Notes under the pieces: model-generated
Database searches by the model: none
Seen by the model: the letters and a program-made list of their open reading frames with translations, nothing else
Told to the model about the DNA's origin: nothing
Shown: one piece after another, positions 43,507 through 53,979 of the stretch
Numbering within the stretch: the stretch's first letter is position 1
Layout: the number at the start of each line of letters is the position of its first letter
Assembly (NCBI GenBank): GCA_019635485.1
Contig: JAHBZL010000034.1
Location: 1-57,216, forward strand
Direction: 5' to 3'
Length of the DNA: 57,216 nt
Origin: Piscinibacter sp.
Lineage (GTDB): Bacteria; Pseudomonadota; Gammaproteobacteria; Burkholderiales; Burkholderiaceae_C
Translations under genes and position numbers: made by a program

Positions 43507-45568
43507 CGGCGTCACCGAGCCGCACACGCTGCTGTGCCGGCGCGAGGCCGGGGCGTTCCAGCGCGCCGCCAAGTCGGGCGACGACCTGGTGGTCGCGTGC
43601 ACGCAGGAGGCGCGCCTGTTCCTCGAACTGAACGAGCAGACCGACGGCGCGCCGGGCATCGCGGAACGGCCGATCCGCTTCGTCGACATCCGCGAGACCG
43701 GCGGCTGGTCCAAGGATGCGCGCGACGCCGCGCCGAAGATCGCCGCGCTGATCGCCGCCGCGCAACTGCCCGACCCGGACCCGGTGCCCACGGTCAGCTA
43801 CCGGTCGCAAGGGCGCTGCCTGGTCGTCGGCGGTGCCGAGGCGGCCGAGCGGGCGGCCGCGATGCTGGACGACCGCCTCGAGCCCACGCTGCTGGTCGAG
43901 CACGGCGCGCTGCCGCAGCGCCGCGAGCGCGCGGTGATGGCCGGCCGCCTGACCCGCCTGACGGGCTGGCTCGGCGCCTTCGCCGCGGAATGGGAGAGCG
44001 GCAACCCGATCGACCTCGACCTGTGCACGCGCTGCAATGCCTGCGTGGACGCCTGTCCCGAAGGGGCGATCGACTTCGGCTACCAGGTCGACCTGTCGCG
44101 TTGCAAGAGCCACCGTGACTGCGTGAAGGTGTGCGACGCGGCCGGCGCGATCGACTTCCAGCGGGCGCCCCAATCGGTCGGCGAGACCTTCGACCTGGTG
44201 CTCGACCTGCGCGACGCGCCGGCCTTCTCGATGCACCAGAAGCCGCAGGGCTACTTCCATCCCGGCCGCGACGAGCGGGCGCTGGTCGACGCCGTGCTGA
44301 AGCTGCGCGAACTGGCCGGCGAGTTCGAGAAGCCGAAGTTCTTCCAGTACAAGCCCAAGCTCTGCGCGCACAGCCGCAACGAGCGCATCGGCTGCACGGC
44401 CTGCATCGACGTCTGCTCGGCCAGTGCGATCCGCAGTGATGCGTCGCGCAAGGGCAAGCCCAAGGGCGAGCCGGCCGGCGGCATCGTCGTCGAGCCGCAC
44501 CTGTGCGTGGGCTGCGGCGCCTGCAGCACGGTCTGCCCGAGCGGCGCGCTGGCGTTCGCCTATCCCGGCACGGCCGACCAGGGCCGGCGTCTGCGCACGG
44601 TGCTGACCGCCTACCGGCAGGCCGGCGGACGCGATGCCGCGCTGCTGCTGCACAGCGAGGGCGCGGGCGCTCGGCTGGTCGGCGAGCTCGGCCGCGCCGC
44701 GCGCGTCGACCGGGCGGTGCACGGCGTGCCTGCGCGCGTGATCCCCTTGCCGCTGTGGCACACCGCCAGCGCCGGCATCGACCTGTGGCTGGCCGCGATC
44801 GCCTACGGCGCCAGCCAGGTCTGGGTGCTGCTGACCGACGAGGAGGCGCCCGAGTACCGCGCTGCGCTGACCGACCAGATGGCCGTGGCGAAGGCGATCC
44901 TGAGCGGCCTGGGCTACGCCGGCGAGCACCTGCGGCTGGTCGAGGCGCGTGATGCGCGCGACCTGGCCGCGCTCGACACCGCCCTGCGCGCCGCGCCGGC
45001 GCAGGGCGTCGCACAGCCGGCCACGCTGGCGGTACAGGCCGACAAGCGCGCCACGCTCGACCTCGTGCTCGATCACCTGCTGACGCAGGCGCCGCAGGCG
45101 GCCGAATCGATCGCGCTGCCGGCGGCGGGGGCGCCGTTCGGCAGCCTGGCCATCGACACCGACAAGTGCACGCTGTGCCTGAGCTGCGTTGGCGCCTGCC
45201 CGGAAGGCGCGCTGGCGGACAACCCGGAGCGGCCGCAGCTGCGCTTCATCGAACGCCACTGCGTGCAGTGCGGCCTGTGCGCGACGACCTGCCCGGAACA
45301 GGCCATCACGCTGCAGCCGCGGCTCTGGCTCGCCGACGGCGGCCGCGCCCGCAAGGCGGCGCGGGTGCTGCACGAGGTCGAACCCTACCGCTGCATCAAG
45401 TGCGGCAAGCCCTTCGGCACGCTGAAGGCGATCGAGGCGATGCTCTCGAAGCTGTCCGGGCACGCGGCGTTCCAGGGCGCCGCCGCGGACCGGCTGAAGA
45501 TGTGCGGCGACTGCCGCGTCGTCGACCTGTACAGCAACCCGAACGAACTGAAGATCACCGACCTATGA
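43403..45568 (+). CDS. Large multi-cluster 4Fe-4S protein of the formate dehydrogenase locus
   Basis: 721 residues. It begins MKTLICDCNRTMPLD, the usual family opening. Cluster-type motifs: CTRCNACVDACP (C208-C218), CKSHRDCVKVC, CTACIDVC, CVGCGACSTVCP, CTLCLSCVGACP and CVQCGLCATTCP. Two more Cys pairs sit near the C-terminus (CIKCGKPF and CGDCRV) and look zinc-like. Soluble and cytoplasmic by appearance, it could move electrons or aid cluster/cofactor loading for the formate dehydrogenase. Its first 104 bases overlap DUF3306 in another frame, and its stop overlaps the TorD start. Confidence 0.87.
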   Translation: MKTLICDCNRTMPLDPPLRERLSQALAKTPGAQADGVTEPHTLLCRREAGAFQRAAKSGDDLVVACTQEARLFLELNEQTDGAPGIAERPIRFVDIRETGGWSKDARDAAPKIAALIAAAQLPDPDPVPTVSYRSQGRCLVVGGAEAAERAAAMLDDRLEPTLLVEHGALPQRRERAVMAGRLTRLTGWLGAFAAEWESGNPIDLDLCTRCNACVDACPEGAIDFGYQVDLSRCKSHRDCVKVCDAAGAIDFQRAPQSVGETFDLVLDLRDAPAFSMHQKPQGYFHPGRDERALVDAVLKLRELAGEFEKPKFFQYKPKLCAHSRNERIGCTACIDVCSASAIRSDASRKGKPKGEPAGGIVVEPHLCVGCGACSTVCPSGALAFAYPGTADQGRRLRTVLTAYRQAGGRDAALLLHSEGAGARLVGELGRAARVDRAVHGVPARVIPLPLWHTASAGIDLWLAAIAYGASQVWVLLTDEEAPEYRAALTDQMAVAKAILSGLGYAGEHLRLVEARDARDLAALDTALRAAPAQGVAQPATLAVQADKRATLDLVLDHLLTQAPQAAESIALPAAGAPFGSLAIDTDKCTLCLSCVGACPEGALADNPERPQLRFIERHCVQCGLCATTCPEQAITLQPRLWLADGGRARKAARVLHEVEPYRCIKCGKPFGTLKAIEAMLSKLSGHAAFQGAAADRLKMCGDCRVVDLYSNPNELKITDL

Positions 45569-46221
45569 ACGATTCCGCGAGCCGGGCCGCGCGGGCCGAC
45601 CTTGCCGCGCTGAGCTTCGCGACCGCCGACGACAGCGAGGAGCTGGCGCGGGCCGAGCTGTACGGCCTGCTGGCCCGGTTGTGGATCGCGCCGCCGGACG
45701 AGGCGCTGCTGCAGCAGTTCGCGGTCGCGGTTACCGAGGCGCCGCAGCCGGGCGGCTTCCTGGAGGCGCCCTGGCAGGCGCTGGTCGCCGCGATGCGCGA
45801 CACCACGCCCGCGGCGGCGGCGGCCGAATACGACGCGCTGTTCGGTGGGGTCGGCAAGCCGGAAGTGTTCCTGTACGGCTCGTTCTACCTGAGCGGCTTC
45901 TTGAACGAGAAGCCGCTCGCGCAGCTGCGCGACGACCTGGCCCGGATCGGGCTGGCGCGCGACGAGCAGCGCGGCGAGACCGAGGACCATGTCGCGGGCG
46001 TGTTCGAGGTGATGCGTTTCCTGATCGCCGGCGACGACGTCGCGGTGTGCAACCTCGAGCAGCAGCGCCGCTTCTTCCGGGCCCATGTGCAGTCGTGGGT
46101 CGAGAAGCTGTGCGACGCGGTCGACGCGCAGCCGGCGGCCGCGCTGTACCGCGCGCTCGCCGGGCTGACGCGGGCCTTCGTGCAGGTGGAGACGCAGGGT
46201 TTCGACCTGCTCGAGCTGTAG
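45565..46221 (+). CDS. TorD-family molybdoenzyme chaperone
   Basis: 218 residues, all-helical. The TorD/DmsD family blocks are present: RAELYGLLARLWIAPPDEAL, AEYDALFGGVGKPEVFLYGS, FYLSGFLNEKPLAQLRDDLA and EDHVAGVFEVMRFLIAG. These chaperones bind the twin-arginine leader of molybdoenzymes and hold them for cofactor insertion. The client is probably the formate dehydrogenase alpha subunit encoded at 50130. It overlaps the 4Fe-4S gene by four bases and closes the first block. Confidence 0.88.
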   Translation: MNDSASRAARADLAALSFATADDSEELARAELYGLLARLWIAPPDEALLQQFAVAVTEAPQPGGFLEAPWQALVAAMRDTTPAAAAAEYDALFGGVGKPEVFLYGSFYLSGFLNEKPLAQLRDDLARIGLARDEQRGETEDHVAGVFEVMRFLIAGDDVAVCNLEQQRRFFRAHVQSWVEKLCDAVDAQPAAALYRALAGLTRAFVQVETQGFDLLEL

Positions 46222-46233
46222 GCGCCGCGGCGA

Positions 46234-48234
46234 TCAGGCGGCGGTGCGGCGCAGCACCACGGTGAACTGCGCGCCGCTGCGACCGTCGTCGCGGTTCGCG
46301 GCGCGGATGTCGCCGCCGTAGCGCTCGACGATGCCGCGGCTGATCCACAGGCCCAGGCCGGTGCCTTCCTTCTTGCGCGTCACGAACGGCTTGAACAGAT
46401 CCGCGAGCAGCGCGGCGTCCAGCCCGCTGCCGGTGTCGGCGACGACGATGTCGATGCCGCCTTCCGCGTTGTCGTGCGAGGCGAGTGTCAGCGTGCCGCC
46501 GTCGGGCATCGCGTGGATGGCGTTGACGAGCAGGTTCACCAGCACCTGCTGCAGCTCGTTGCGGTTGATCGCCGGCCGGCGCGTGGCGTGCAGCTGCCGG
46601 ACCAGCTCGATGCGCGTGCGCGACAGCAGGTGCGCCACCAGCACCAGGCAATCCTGCAGCACCTGCGTCGTGTCCACCTCGGCGATGTAGCCGGCGAATT
46701 CCGACGGGCGGGCGAACTGCAGCAGCTGCGTGACGATCAGGCGCATGCGCTCGATCTGCTCGTCGACCAGCTTCAGCTCCGCGCCGACCCGTGCCGCGGC
46801 GTCCGGGCCGAGCAGCTCGCGCGCGAGGTCGAGGTTGCCCTGGATTACCGCGATCGGGTTGTTGACCTCGTGCGCGATGCTCGCGGTCAGCTGGCCCACC
46901 GCGGCCAGCTTCTCGCTGCGCACCAGCTGCTGCTGCGCCTCCTGCAGCTCGCGCGTGCGCTCGGCGACCTTGGCGTCCAGCGCGGCGTTCCAGCGCTGCA
47001 GCGCGAGCGTCTGCTCGGCGATCGCGTCCAGCAGCCGGTCCAGGTGGCCCGCCAGCGCGCCCACTTCGTCGCGGCTCGCAACCGGACCGACGCGCGCCTC
47101 GAGCGAGCCGGTCTGCACGCTGCGCATCGTCAGCGCCATGCGCTCGATCGGCCCGAAGATCGTGCGCGCGGCGCGCAGCGAGACCAGCGCCGCCCCGATC
47201 GTCACCGCGAAGAAGATCAGCCCGATCGCGGCCAGGACGCCGTACTTCAGCAGCATGAATGGCCGTTCCAGGTAGCCGACGTACAGCATGCCGACGCGGC
47301 GGCCGGCACCGTCGCGCAGCGGCAGGTAGCCCGACACGTACCAGTCGGAGACGACGAACGCCCGGTCCAGCCAGGTGCTGCCGCGCCCGAGCACCGCGTC
47401 GCGCACGGTGCGCGACACGCGCGTGCCGATCGCGCGGTTGCCCGCGCCTTCGCCGAACAGGCGGACGTTGGTGCTGATGCGCACGTCATCCAGGAACAGC
47501 GTGGCCGTGCCGTGGCTGCCGAACGGCAGCGAACCCTCGGGGTAGACGATGCCGTTGATGTGGTCGATGAACGGCAGGTTGCGGTTCAGCAGCACGCCGG
47601 CCTGCACATGCGCCAGCACGCGGCCGCCCGGCGCCGTGACCGGCGCACTGGCCAGCACGACCATTGCCCGGTCCTCCAGCGTGCGTTCGGTCGGCGCGGC
47701 ATTGCGCGTCGGGACCAGCGGCACCGCGACGCGCGCCAGCAGTGGCGGTGAGAGCACGGCCAGCTCGTCCGGCTGCAGCACCTCGATGCTGGCCCCCGGG
47801 CGGCCGTCCGCTGCCGGCAGCGGGGGCGGGGCGCTGGCCGGGTCGCCGGGCGACACGGCACTGTGGTCGGTGGCCAGCAAGGAGCCGTCGGGGCGGCGCA
47901 GGTTGATGAAGTCCAGGTTCTCGCGGGCCTTGTAGCGGCGCAGCAGCGGCACCAGGCCGGCCGCGTCGCCCCGGTCCAGCGCGAGGTACGTGGCGTGCGC
48001 GTCGGCGACCGCTGCGGCACTCGTCCCGACCTCGCCCAGCACCCGGTCGAAGTAGCCCTGTGCGACGGCGAGGTCGGCGCGCACCTTGGTGATCAGCAGG
48101 TTGTCGAAGGCGAGGTTGGCCCAGACCAGCAGGATCACGCCCAGCAGCGGCAGCACCACCGCCAGCGGCAGCAGCACCAGCGCGAGCAGCTTGCCGCGGA
48201 TCGGCAGGCGCTCGAAGCGGTCGAACAGGGTCAC
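46234..48234 (-). CDS. Membrane sensor histidine kinase of the formate dehydrogenase locus
   Basis: 666 residues from the GTG at 48234, four bases after the regulator stop. Membrane helix at about 15-37, periplasmic Cache-like sensor (40-305) with YLALDRGDAAGLVPLLRRYK and GYLPLRDGAGRRVGMLYVGY, second helix (313-337), HAMP, coiled coil, HisKA with SIAHEVNNPIAVIQG and HATPase with NLLVNAIHAM, VADTGSGL and GTGLGLWISRGIV. The layout resembles NtrB/ZraS-like kinases that phosphorylate NtrC-type regulators. Location between the two fdh blocks suggests it controls them. Confidence 0.85.
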   Translation of the reverse strand: MTLFDRFERLPIRGKLLALVLLPLAVVLPLLGVILLVWANLAFDNLLITKVRADLAVAQGYFDRVLGEVGTSAAAVADAHATYLALDRGDAAGLVPLLRRYKARENLDFINLRRPDGSLLATDHSAVSPGDPASAPPPLPAADGRPGASIEVLQPDELAVLSPPLLARVAVPLVPTRNAAPTERTLEDRAMVVLASAPVTAPGGRVLAHVQAGVLLNRNLPFIDHINGIVYPEGSLPFGSHGTATLFLDDVRISTNVRLFGEGAGNRAIGTRVSRTVRDAVLGRGSTWLDRAFVVSDWYVSGYLPLRDGAGRRVGMLYVGYLERPFMLLKYGVLAAIGLIFFAVTIGAALVSLRAARTIFGPIERMALTMRSVQTGSLEARVGPVASRDEVGALAGHLDRLLDAIAEQTLALQRWNAALDAKVAERTRELQEAQQQLVRSEKLAAVGQLTASIAHEVNNPIAVIQGNLDLARELLGPDAAARVGAELKLVDEQIERMRLIVTQLLQFARPSEFAGYIAEVDTTQVLQDCLVLVAHLLSRTRIELVRQLHATRRPAINRNELQQVLVNLLVNAIHAMPDGGTLTLASHDNAEGGIDIVVADTGSGLDAALLADLFKPFVTRKKEGTGLGLWISRGIVERYGGDIRAANRDDGRSGAQFTVVLRRTAA

Positions 48235-48238
48235 ACGC

Positions 48239-49618
<1,380 letters not shown>

Positions 49619-49692
49619 GCGGCCGCTACTGTGGCACAGCGTCGAGCGCCGGCGGCGCCTCAGGAAATACCCGCAGCGCATCGGCCCGTGGC

Positions 49693-49753
49693 GCGACAAA
49701 CTGTCGCACCGATGTCGGCCTTCCCTCCGTGAGCCGGCCCGACAGCTTGTCGC
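49693..49753. promoter_or_regulatory. Array of TGTCG(C/G) half-sites before the fdh operon
   Basis: Two dyads: GCGACA-AAC-TGTCGC (49693-49707) and CCGACA-GCT-TGTCGC (49739-49753), with an extra half-site TGTCGG at 49713-49718. That is five half-sites in 61 bases, centred about 46 bases apart (four to five helix turns). The position between the regulator gene and fdh genes fits a binding site for the Fis-type regulator encoded at 48239. Confidence 0.6.
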
Positions 49754-49812
49754 GCCAATGAGGGACGGGACGCGCCGGGATCGCCCGCATGAAAAACGGC
49801 CCGGGTCGTCGT

Positions 49813-49818
49813 TAAGAT
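49813..49818 (+). promoter_or_regulatory. -10-like element for the fdh operon
   Basis: TAAGAT in GTTAAGATATG, 48 bases upstream of the ATG at 49866 and about 80 bases downstream of the first dyad array site. No -35 match is visible, fitting activator dependence. Confidence 0.3.
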
Positions 49819-49865
49819 ATGAACACGACTGCACATGTTGGGTGAGCAGCGTTCTGGAGATCGCG

Positions 49866-50072
49866 ATGGATCAGCCTCGCTCGAAGCTCTCCCGCCGGCA
49901 CGTGTTCGCCGGCGCCGGCACCGCAGGTGCCCTTGCCGCGGTGGCCGCCGTGCTGCCCCGCCCGGCCGAGTCGCCGCAGGCGAAGTCCGAGCCGCAACCC
50001 GCGCCCGAACGCGGCGGCGGCTACCAGGCGACCCAGCACGTGCTGCACTACTACCAGACCGCCCGGGTCTGA
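49866..50072 (+). CDS. Formate dehydrogenase region TAT-target small protein
   Basis: 68 residues starting MDQPRSKLSRRHVFAGAGTA, a twin-arginine-like leader with a hydrophobic stretch (AGALAAVAAVLP), and a short mature part ending QATQHVLHYYQTARV. This matches the small 'formate_TAT' family that precedes fdh alpha subunits. Its role is unknown; a periplasmic assembly or maturation factor is plausible. GGAG lies six bases before the ATG. It is the first gene of the second fdh block. Confidence 0.85.
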   Translation: MDQPRSKLSRRHVFAGAGTAGALAAVAAVLPRPAESPQAKSEPQPAPERGGGYQATQHVLHYYQTARV

Positions 50073-50129
50073 CCTGACCAGTACCGGCGGGGCCCTGCGG
50101 CCCCGCTGCCGCTCATTCGAGGAGTTCTC

Positions 50130-53105
50130 ATGCTGCTCACGCGCAAGTCCACGACCTCATCCGCCGCTGCGCCGTCCGGGCTGGTGGCCAGCCTGGCGCG
50201 CGGCGTCGCTCGGGCCGTCCCGACGATGGACCGGCGGGCGTTCCTGCGCCGCTCCGGCATCGGCGTCGGCGCCGGCATCGCTGCCTCGCAGCTGACGCTG
50301 GTAAAGAAGGCGCAGGCCGCCGATGCGCCCAAGGCCGGCGGCGAACGCAAGGTCGAGGTCAAGCGCACGGTCTGCGGCCACTGCTCGGTGGGCTGCGCGA
50401 TCGACGCGGTGGTCGAGAACGGCGTCTGGGTGCGTCAGGAGCCGGTGTTCGACTCGCCGATCAACCTCGGGGCGCATTGCGCCAAGGGTGCCGCGGTGCG
50501 CGAGCACGGCCACGGCGAGTACCGGCTGAAGACGCCGATGAAGCTCGTCAACGGCAAGTACGAGCGCATCAGCTGGGACCAGGCGCTGGACGAGATCAGC
50601 GCCAAGATGCTCGAGCTGCGCAAGCAGAGCGGGCCCGATTCGATCTTCGTGGTCGGCTCGTCCAAGCACAACAACGAGCAGTCGTACCTGCTGCGCAAGT
50701 GGATGTCGCTGTGGGGCAGCAACAACTGCGACCACCAGGCGCGCATCTGCCACAGCACCACGGTCGCGGGCGTCGCGAACACCTGGGGCTACGGCGCGAT
50801 GACCAACTCCTACAACGACATGCAGAACAGCAAGGCTGCGCTGTACATCGGGAGCAACGCCGCCGAGGCGCACCCGGTGTCCATGCTGCACATGCTGCAT
50901 TCGAAGGAGAACGGCTGCAAGATGATCGTGGTCGACCCGCGCTTCACGCGCACGGCGGCCAAGGCGGACGAGTACGTGCGCATCCGCTCGGGCACGGACA
51001 TCCCGTTCCTGTTCGGTGTGCTGTACCACATCTTCAAGAACGGCTGGGAAGACAAGAAGTACATCGAGGACCGTGTCTACGGCATGGACAAGGTCCGCGA
51101 GGACGTGCTCGCCAAGTGGACGCCCGACAAGGTCCAGGAGGTCGCCGGCGTCGACGAGGCGACCTGCGCCAAGGTGGCCGAGATCATGGCCAAGAACCGG
51201 CCGGGCACGATCGTCTGGTGCATGGGCCAGACCCAGCACACGATCGGCAACGCGATGGTGCGCGCCTCGTGCATCCTGCAGCTCGCGCTCGGCAACATCG
51301 GCGTGTCAGGCGGCGGAGCGAACATCTTCCGCGGCCACGACAACGTGCAGGGCGCGACCGACGTGGGCCCGAACCCGGACTCGCTGCCCGGCTACTACGG
51401 CCTGGCCGAAGGCTCGTTCAAGCACTTCGCGGCCACCTGGGGCGTGGACTTCGAGTGGATCAAGAAGCAGTACGCGCCGGGCATGATGAGCAAGCCGGGC
51501 ATGACGGTTTCGCGCTGGATCGACGGCGTGCTCGAGAAGAACGAGCTGATCGACCAGGACAGCAACCTGCGCGGCCTGTTCTTCTGGGGCCACGCGCCGA
51601 ACTCGCAGAGCCGCGGCCTCGAGATGAAGAAGGCGATGGACAAGCTCGACCTGCTGGTCGTGGTCGATCCGTTCCCTTCCGCGACGGCGGCGATGGCGGC
51701 AATGCCCGGCAAGGCCGAGGACCAGAACCCGAACCGCAGCGTCTACCTGCTGCCCGCGTGCACGCAGTTCGAGACCAGCGGCTCGTGCACGGCGTCGAAC
51801 CGCTCGATCCAGTGGCGCGAGAAGGTGATCGAGCCGCTGTGGGAGAGCCGCACCGACCACATGATCATGTACCAGCTGGCGCAGAAGCTGGGCTTCGACA
51901 AGGAGCTGGTCAAGAACTACAAGATGGTCCCCGGCCGCGGCGGCATGGAAGAGCCGGAGGTCGAGTCGATCCTGCGCGAGGTCAACAAGTGCGTCTGGAC
52001 CATCGGCTACACGGGCCAGAGCCCGGAGCGTCTGAAGGCCCACATGCGCAACATGAACGTCTTCGACGTCAAGACGCTCAGGGCCAAGGGCGGCGTCGAC
52101 AAGGAAACCGGCTATTCGCTGGACGGCGACTACTTCGGCCTGCCTTGGCCCTGCTGGGGCACGCCCGAGTTGAAGCATCCGGGGTCGCCCAACCTCTACG
52201 ACACGTCCAAGCACTTGATGGACGGCGGCGGCAACTTCCGCGCCAACTTCGGTGTCGAGCGTGACGGCGTGTCGCTGCTGGCGGCCGACGGCTCGCACAG
52301 CAAGGGCGCCGACCTGACCACCGGCTACCCCGAGTTCGACCACCTGCTGCTGAAGAAGCTCGGCTGGTGGGACGAGCTCAGCGACGACGAGAAGAAGAAG
52401 GCCGAGGGCAAGAACTGGAAGACCGATTCGAGCGGCGGCATCATCCGCGTGACGGTGAAGAACCACGGCTGCCATCCGTTCGGCAACGCGAAGGCGCGCG
52501 CCCTGGTGTGGAACTTCCCGGATCCGATCCCGCAGCACCGCGAGCCGCTGTACAGCAACCGGCCGGACCTGGTCGCCAAGTACCCGACGCACGACGACAA
52601 GAAGGCCTTCTGGCGCCTGCCGACGCTCTTCAAGACGGTGCAGGAGAAGAACAAGGACATCGCCAAGGACTACCCGCTGATCATGACCTCCGGCCGTCTC
52701 GTCGAGTACGAAGGCGGTGGCGAGGAGACGCGGGCCAATCCGTGGCTGGCCGAGCTGCAGCAGGAGATGTTCGTCGAGATCAACCCGAAGGCGGCCAACG
52801 ACCGCGGCATCCGCAACGGCGAGTTCGTCTGGGTCAAGACGCCGCCGATGCAGGCGGTGCCGGACTTCAAGGGGATTCGCGTCAAGGCGCTGGTGACCGA
52901 GCGGGTCAACGCCGAGACGGTGTTCCTGCCGTTCCACTTCTCGGGCCGCTGGGGCGGCGTCGACCTCGCGCCGTACTACCCGACCGGCGCGATGCCGGTG
53001 ATCCGCGGCGAGGCGGTCAACACGGCGACCACCTACGGCTACGACAGCGTGACGATGATGCAGGAGACGAAGACGACTCTCTGCCAGATCGAGCGTGCGG
53101 CTTAA
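50130..53105 (+). CDS. Formate dehydrogenase alpha (catalytic, molybdopterin) subunit
   Basis: 991 residues. A 33-residue leader precedes the TAT motif DRRAFLRRSG (34-43). [4Fe-4S] ligands are C82, C85, C89 and C117. The metal-binding residue is Cys, not selenocysteine (C207 in HQARICHST), followed by the catalytic His. Bis-MGD-binding blocks (KMIVVDPRFTRTAAKADEYV, IGVSGGGANIFRGHDNVQGA) are present. It oxidises formate to CO2 at the periplasmic face. The start at 50130 has a GAGGAG site and matches the MLLTRKS opening typical of the group; an internal ATG at 50226 is less likely. Mo versus W cannot be told. Confidence 0.95.
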   Translation: MLLTRKSTTSSAAAPSGLVASLARGVARAVPTMDRRAFLRRSGIGVGAGIAASQLTLVKKAQAADAPKAGGERKVEVKRTVCGHCSVGCAIDAVVENGVWVRQEPVFDSPINLGAHCAKGAAVREHGHGEYRLKTPMKLVNGKYERISWDQALDEISAKMLELRKQSGPDSIFVVGSSKHNNEQSYLLRKWMSLWGSNNCDHQARICHSTTVAGVANTWGYGAMTNSYNDMQNSKAALYIGSNAAEAHPVSMLHMLHSKENGCKMIVVDPRFTRTAAKADEYVRIRSGTDIPFLFGVLYHIFKNGWEDKKYIEDRVYGMDKVREDVLAKWTPDKVQEVAGVDEATCAKVAEIMAKNRPGTIVWCMGQTQHTIGNAMVRASCILQLALGNIGVSGGGANIFRGHDNVQGATDVGPNPDSLPGYYGLAEGSFKHFAATWGVDFEWIKKQYAPGMMSKPGMTVSRWIDGVLEKNELIDQDSNLRGLFFWGHAPNSQSRGLEMKKAMDKLDLLVVVDPFPSATAAMAAMPGKAEDQNPNRSVYLLPACTQFETSGSCTASNRSIQWREKVIEPLWESRTDHMIMYQLAQKLGFDKELVKNYKMVPGRGGMEEPEVESILREVNKCVWTIGYTGQSPERLKAHMRNMNVFDVKTLRAKGGVDKETGYSLDGDYFGLPWPCWGTPELKHPGSPNLYDTSKHLMDGGGNFRANFGVERDGVSLLAADGSHSKGADLTTGYPEFDHLLLKKLGWWDELSDDEKKKAEGKNWKTDSSGGIIRVTVKNHGCHPFGNAKARALVWNFPDPIPQHREPLYSNRPDLVAKYPTHDDKKAFWRLPTLFKTVQEKNKDIAKDYPLIMTSGRLVEYEGGGEETRANPWLAELQQEMFVEINPKAANDRGIRNGEFVWVKTPPMQAVPDFKGIRVKALVTERVNAETVFLPFHFSGRWGGVDLAPYYPTGAMPVIRGEAVNTATTYGYDSVTMMQETKTTLCQIERAA

Positions 53106-53117
53106 GGAGACCACCAC

Positions 53118-53720
53118 ATGGCCCGAATGAAGTTCATCTGCGACGCCGAGCGCTGCATCGAATGCAACGGCTGCGTCACGGCCTGCAAGGCGGAGCATGA
53201 CGTGCCCTGGGGCGTGAACCGGCGCCGCGTCGTGACGCTCAGCGACGGTCTGCCCGGCGAGAAGTCGATCTCGGTGGCCTGCATGCACTGCTCGGACGCG
53301 CCCTGCATGGCCGTCTGCCCGGTCGACTGCTTCTACCGCACCGACGAGGGCGTGGTGCTGCACGACAAGGACGTCTGCATCGGCTGCGGCTACTGCTCGT
53401 ACGCCTGCCCGTTCGGTGCGCCGCAGTTCCCGACCAACGGCACCTTCGGCCTGCGCGGCAAGATGGACAAGTGCACCTTCTGCGCCGGCGGCCCGGAGGC
53501 CAACGGCACCGAGGCCGAGTTCGAGAAGTACGGCCGCAACCGCCTTTCCGAGGGCAAGCTGCCGGCCTGCGCGGAGATGTGTTCGACCAAGGCGCTGCTG
53601 GGCGGCGACGGCGACATCGTCGCCGACATCTTCCGCAACCGCGTGCTGGTGCGCGGCAAGGGCAGCGAGGTGTGGGGCTGGGGCACCGCCTACGGCAAGC
53701 CGACGGGGACCAAGTCATGA
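53118..53720 (+). CDS. Formate dehydrogenase beta (4Fe-4S) subunit
   Basis: 200 residues with four 4Fe-4S binding clusters of Cys: CIECNGCVTAC (13-23), CMHCSDAPCMAVCP, CIGCGYCSYACP, and a C-terminal set including CTFC and CAEMC. It carries electrons from the alpha subunit to the cytochrome b subunit. It has no twin-arginine leader and, by analogy, is exported with alpha. AAGGAG precedes the ATG. Confidence 0.94.
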   Translation: MARMKFICDAERCIECNGCVTACKAEHDVPWGVNRRRVVTLSDGLPGEKSISVACMHCSDAPCMAVCPVDCFYRTDEGVVLHDKDVCIGCGYCSYACPFGAPQFPTNGTFGLRGKMDKCTFCAGGPEANGTEAEFEKYGRNRLSEGKLPACAEMCSTKALLGGDGDIVADIFRNRVLVRGKGSEVWGWGTAYGKPTGTKS

Positions 53721-53956
53721 TCAGGACGCTGCTGACCCTCATCGTGGCCGGCGTCGCGCTGGCCGCCTGCGGCGACAAGGCCCAGACGGCGGGCGGCCCG
53801 AGCGCGAAGAAGAGCGACGCCAAGCCCTGGGAAGGGGCGCAGAACGAGTTCGTCGTGCAGGGCTGGAAGACCGGTGACCAGGCCAGCTGGGAGGCGCAGA
53901 TGCGCGCCCGTGCGCAGTCGCAGAACGAGTACACGCGCGCCCCCGCGCAGCGCTGA
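53717..53956 (+). CDS. Small lipoprotein between fdh beta and gamma genes
   Basis: 79 residues with a lipobox (LALAAC-type, VALAACGDK; lipidated C18) and a mature part ending with Gln/Arg-rich AQMRARAQSQNEYTRAPAQR. No known domain. It overlaps the beta gene by four bases (ATGA) and the region of the gamma start. A structural or assembly role with the periplasmic formate dehydrogenase is inferred from position only. Confidence 0.75.
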   Translation: MIRTLLTLIVAGVALAACGDKAQTAGGPSAKKSDAKPWEGAQNEFVVQGWKTGDQASWEAQMRARAQSQNEYTRAPAQR

Positions 53957-53979
53957 TGTCCAGGTTCCGAGGAGAGGCC

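Noticed and set aside
49762-49775. Possible sigma-54 promoter (GG-N10-GC) before the fdh operon
   Set aside because: Only the two dinucleotides match; the flanking TGGCAC and TTGC bases do not. The regulator also lacks GAFTGA.
50748-50753. Selenocysteine in the formate dehydrogenase alpha subunit
   Set aside because: The codon at the metal-ligand position is TGC (Cys207), and there is no in-frame TGA or need for a selenocysteine insertion element.
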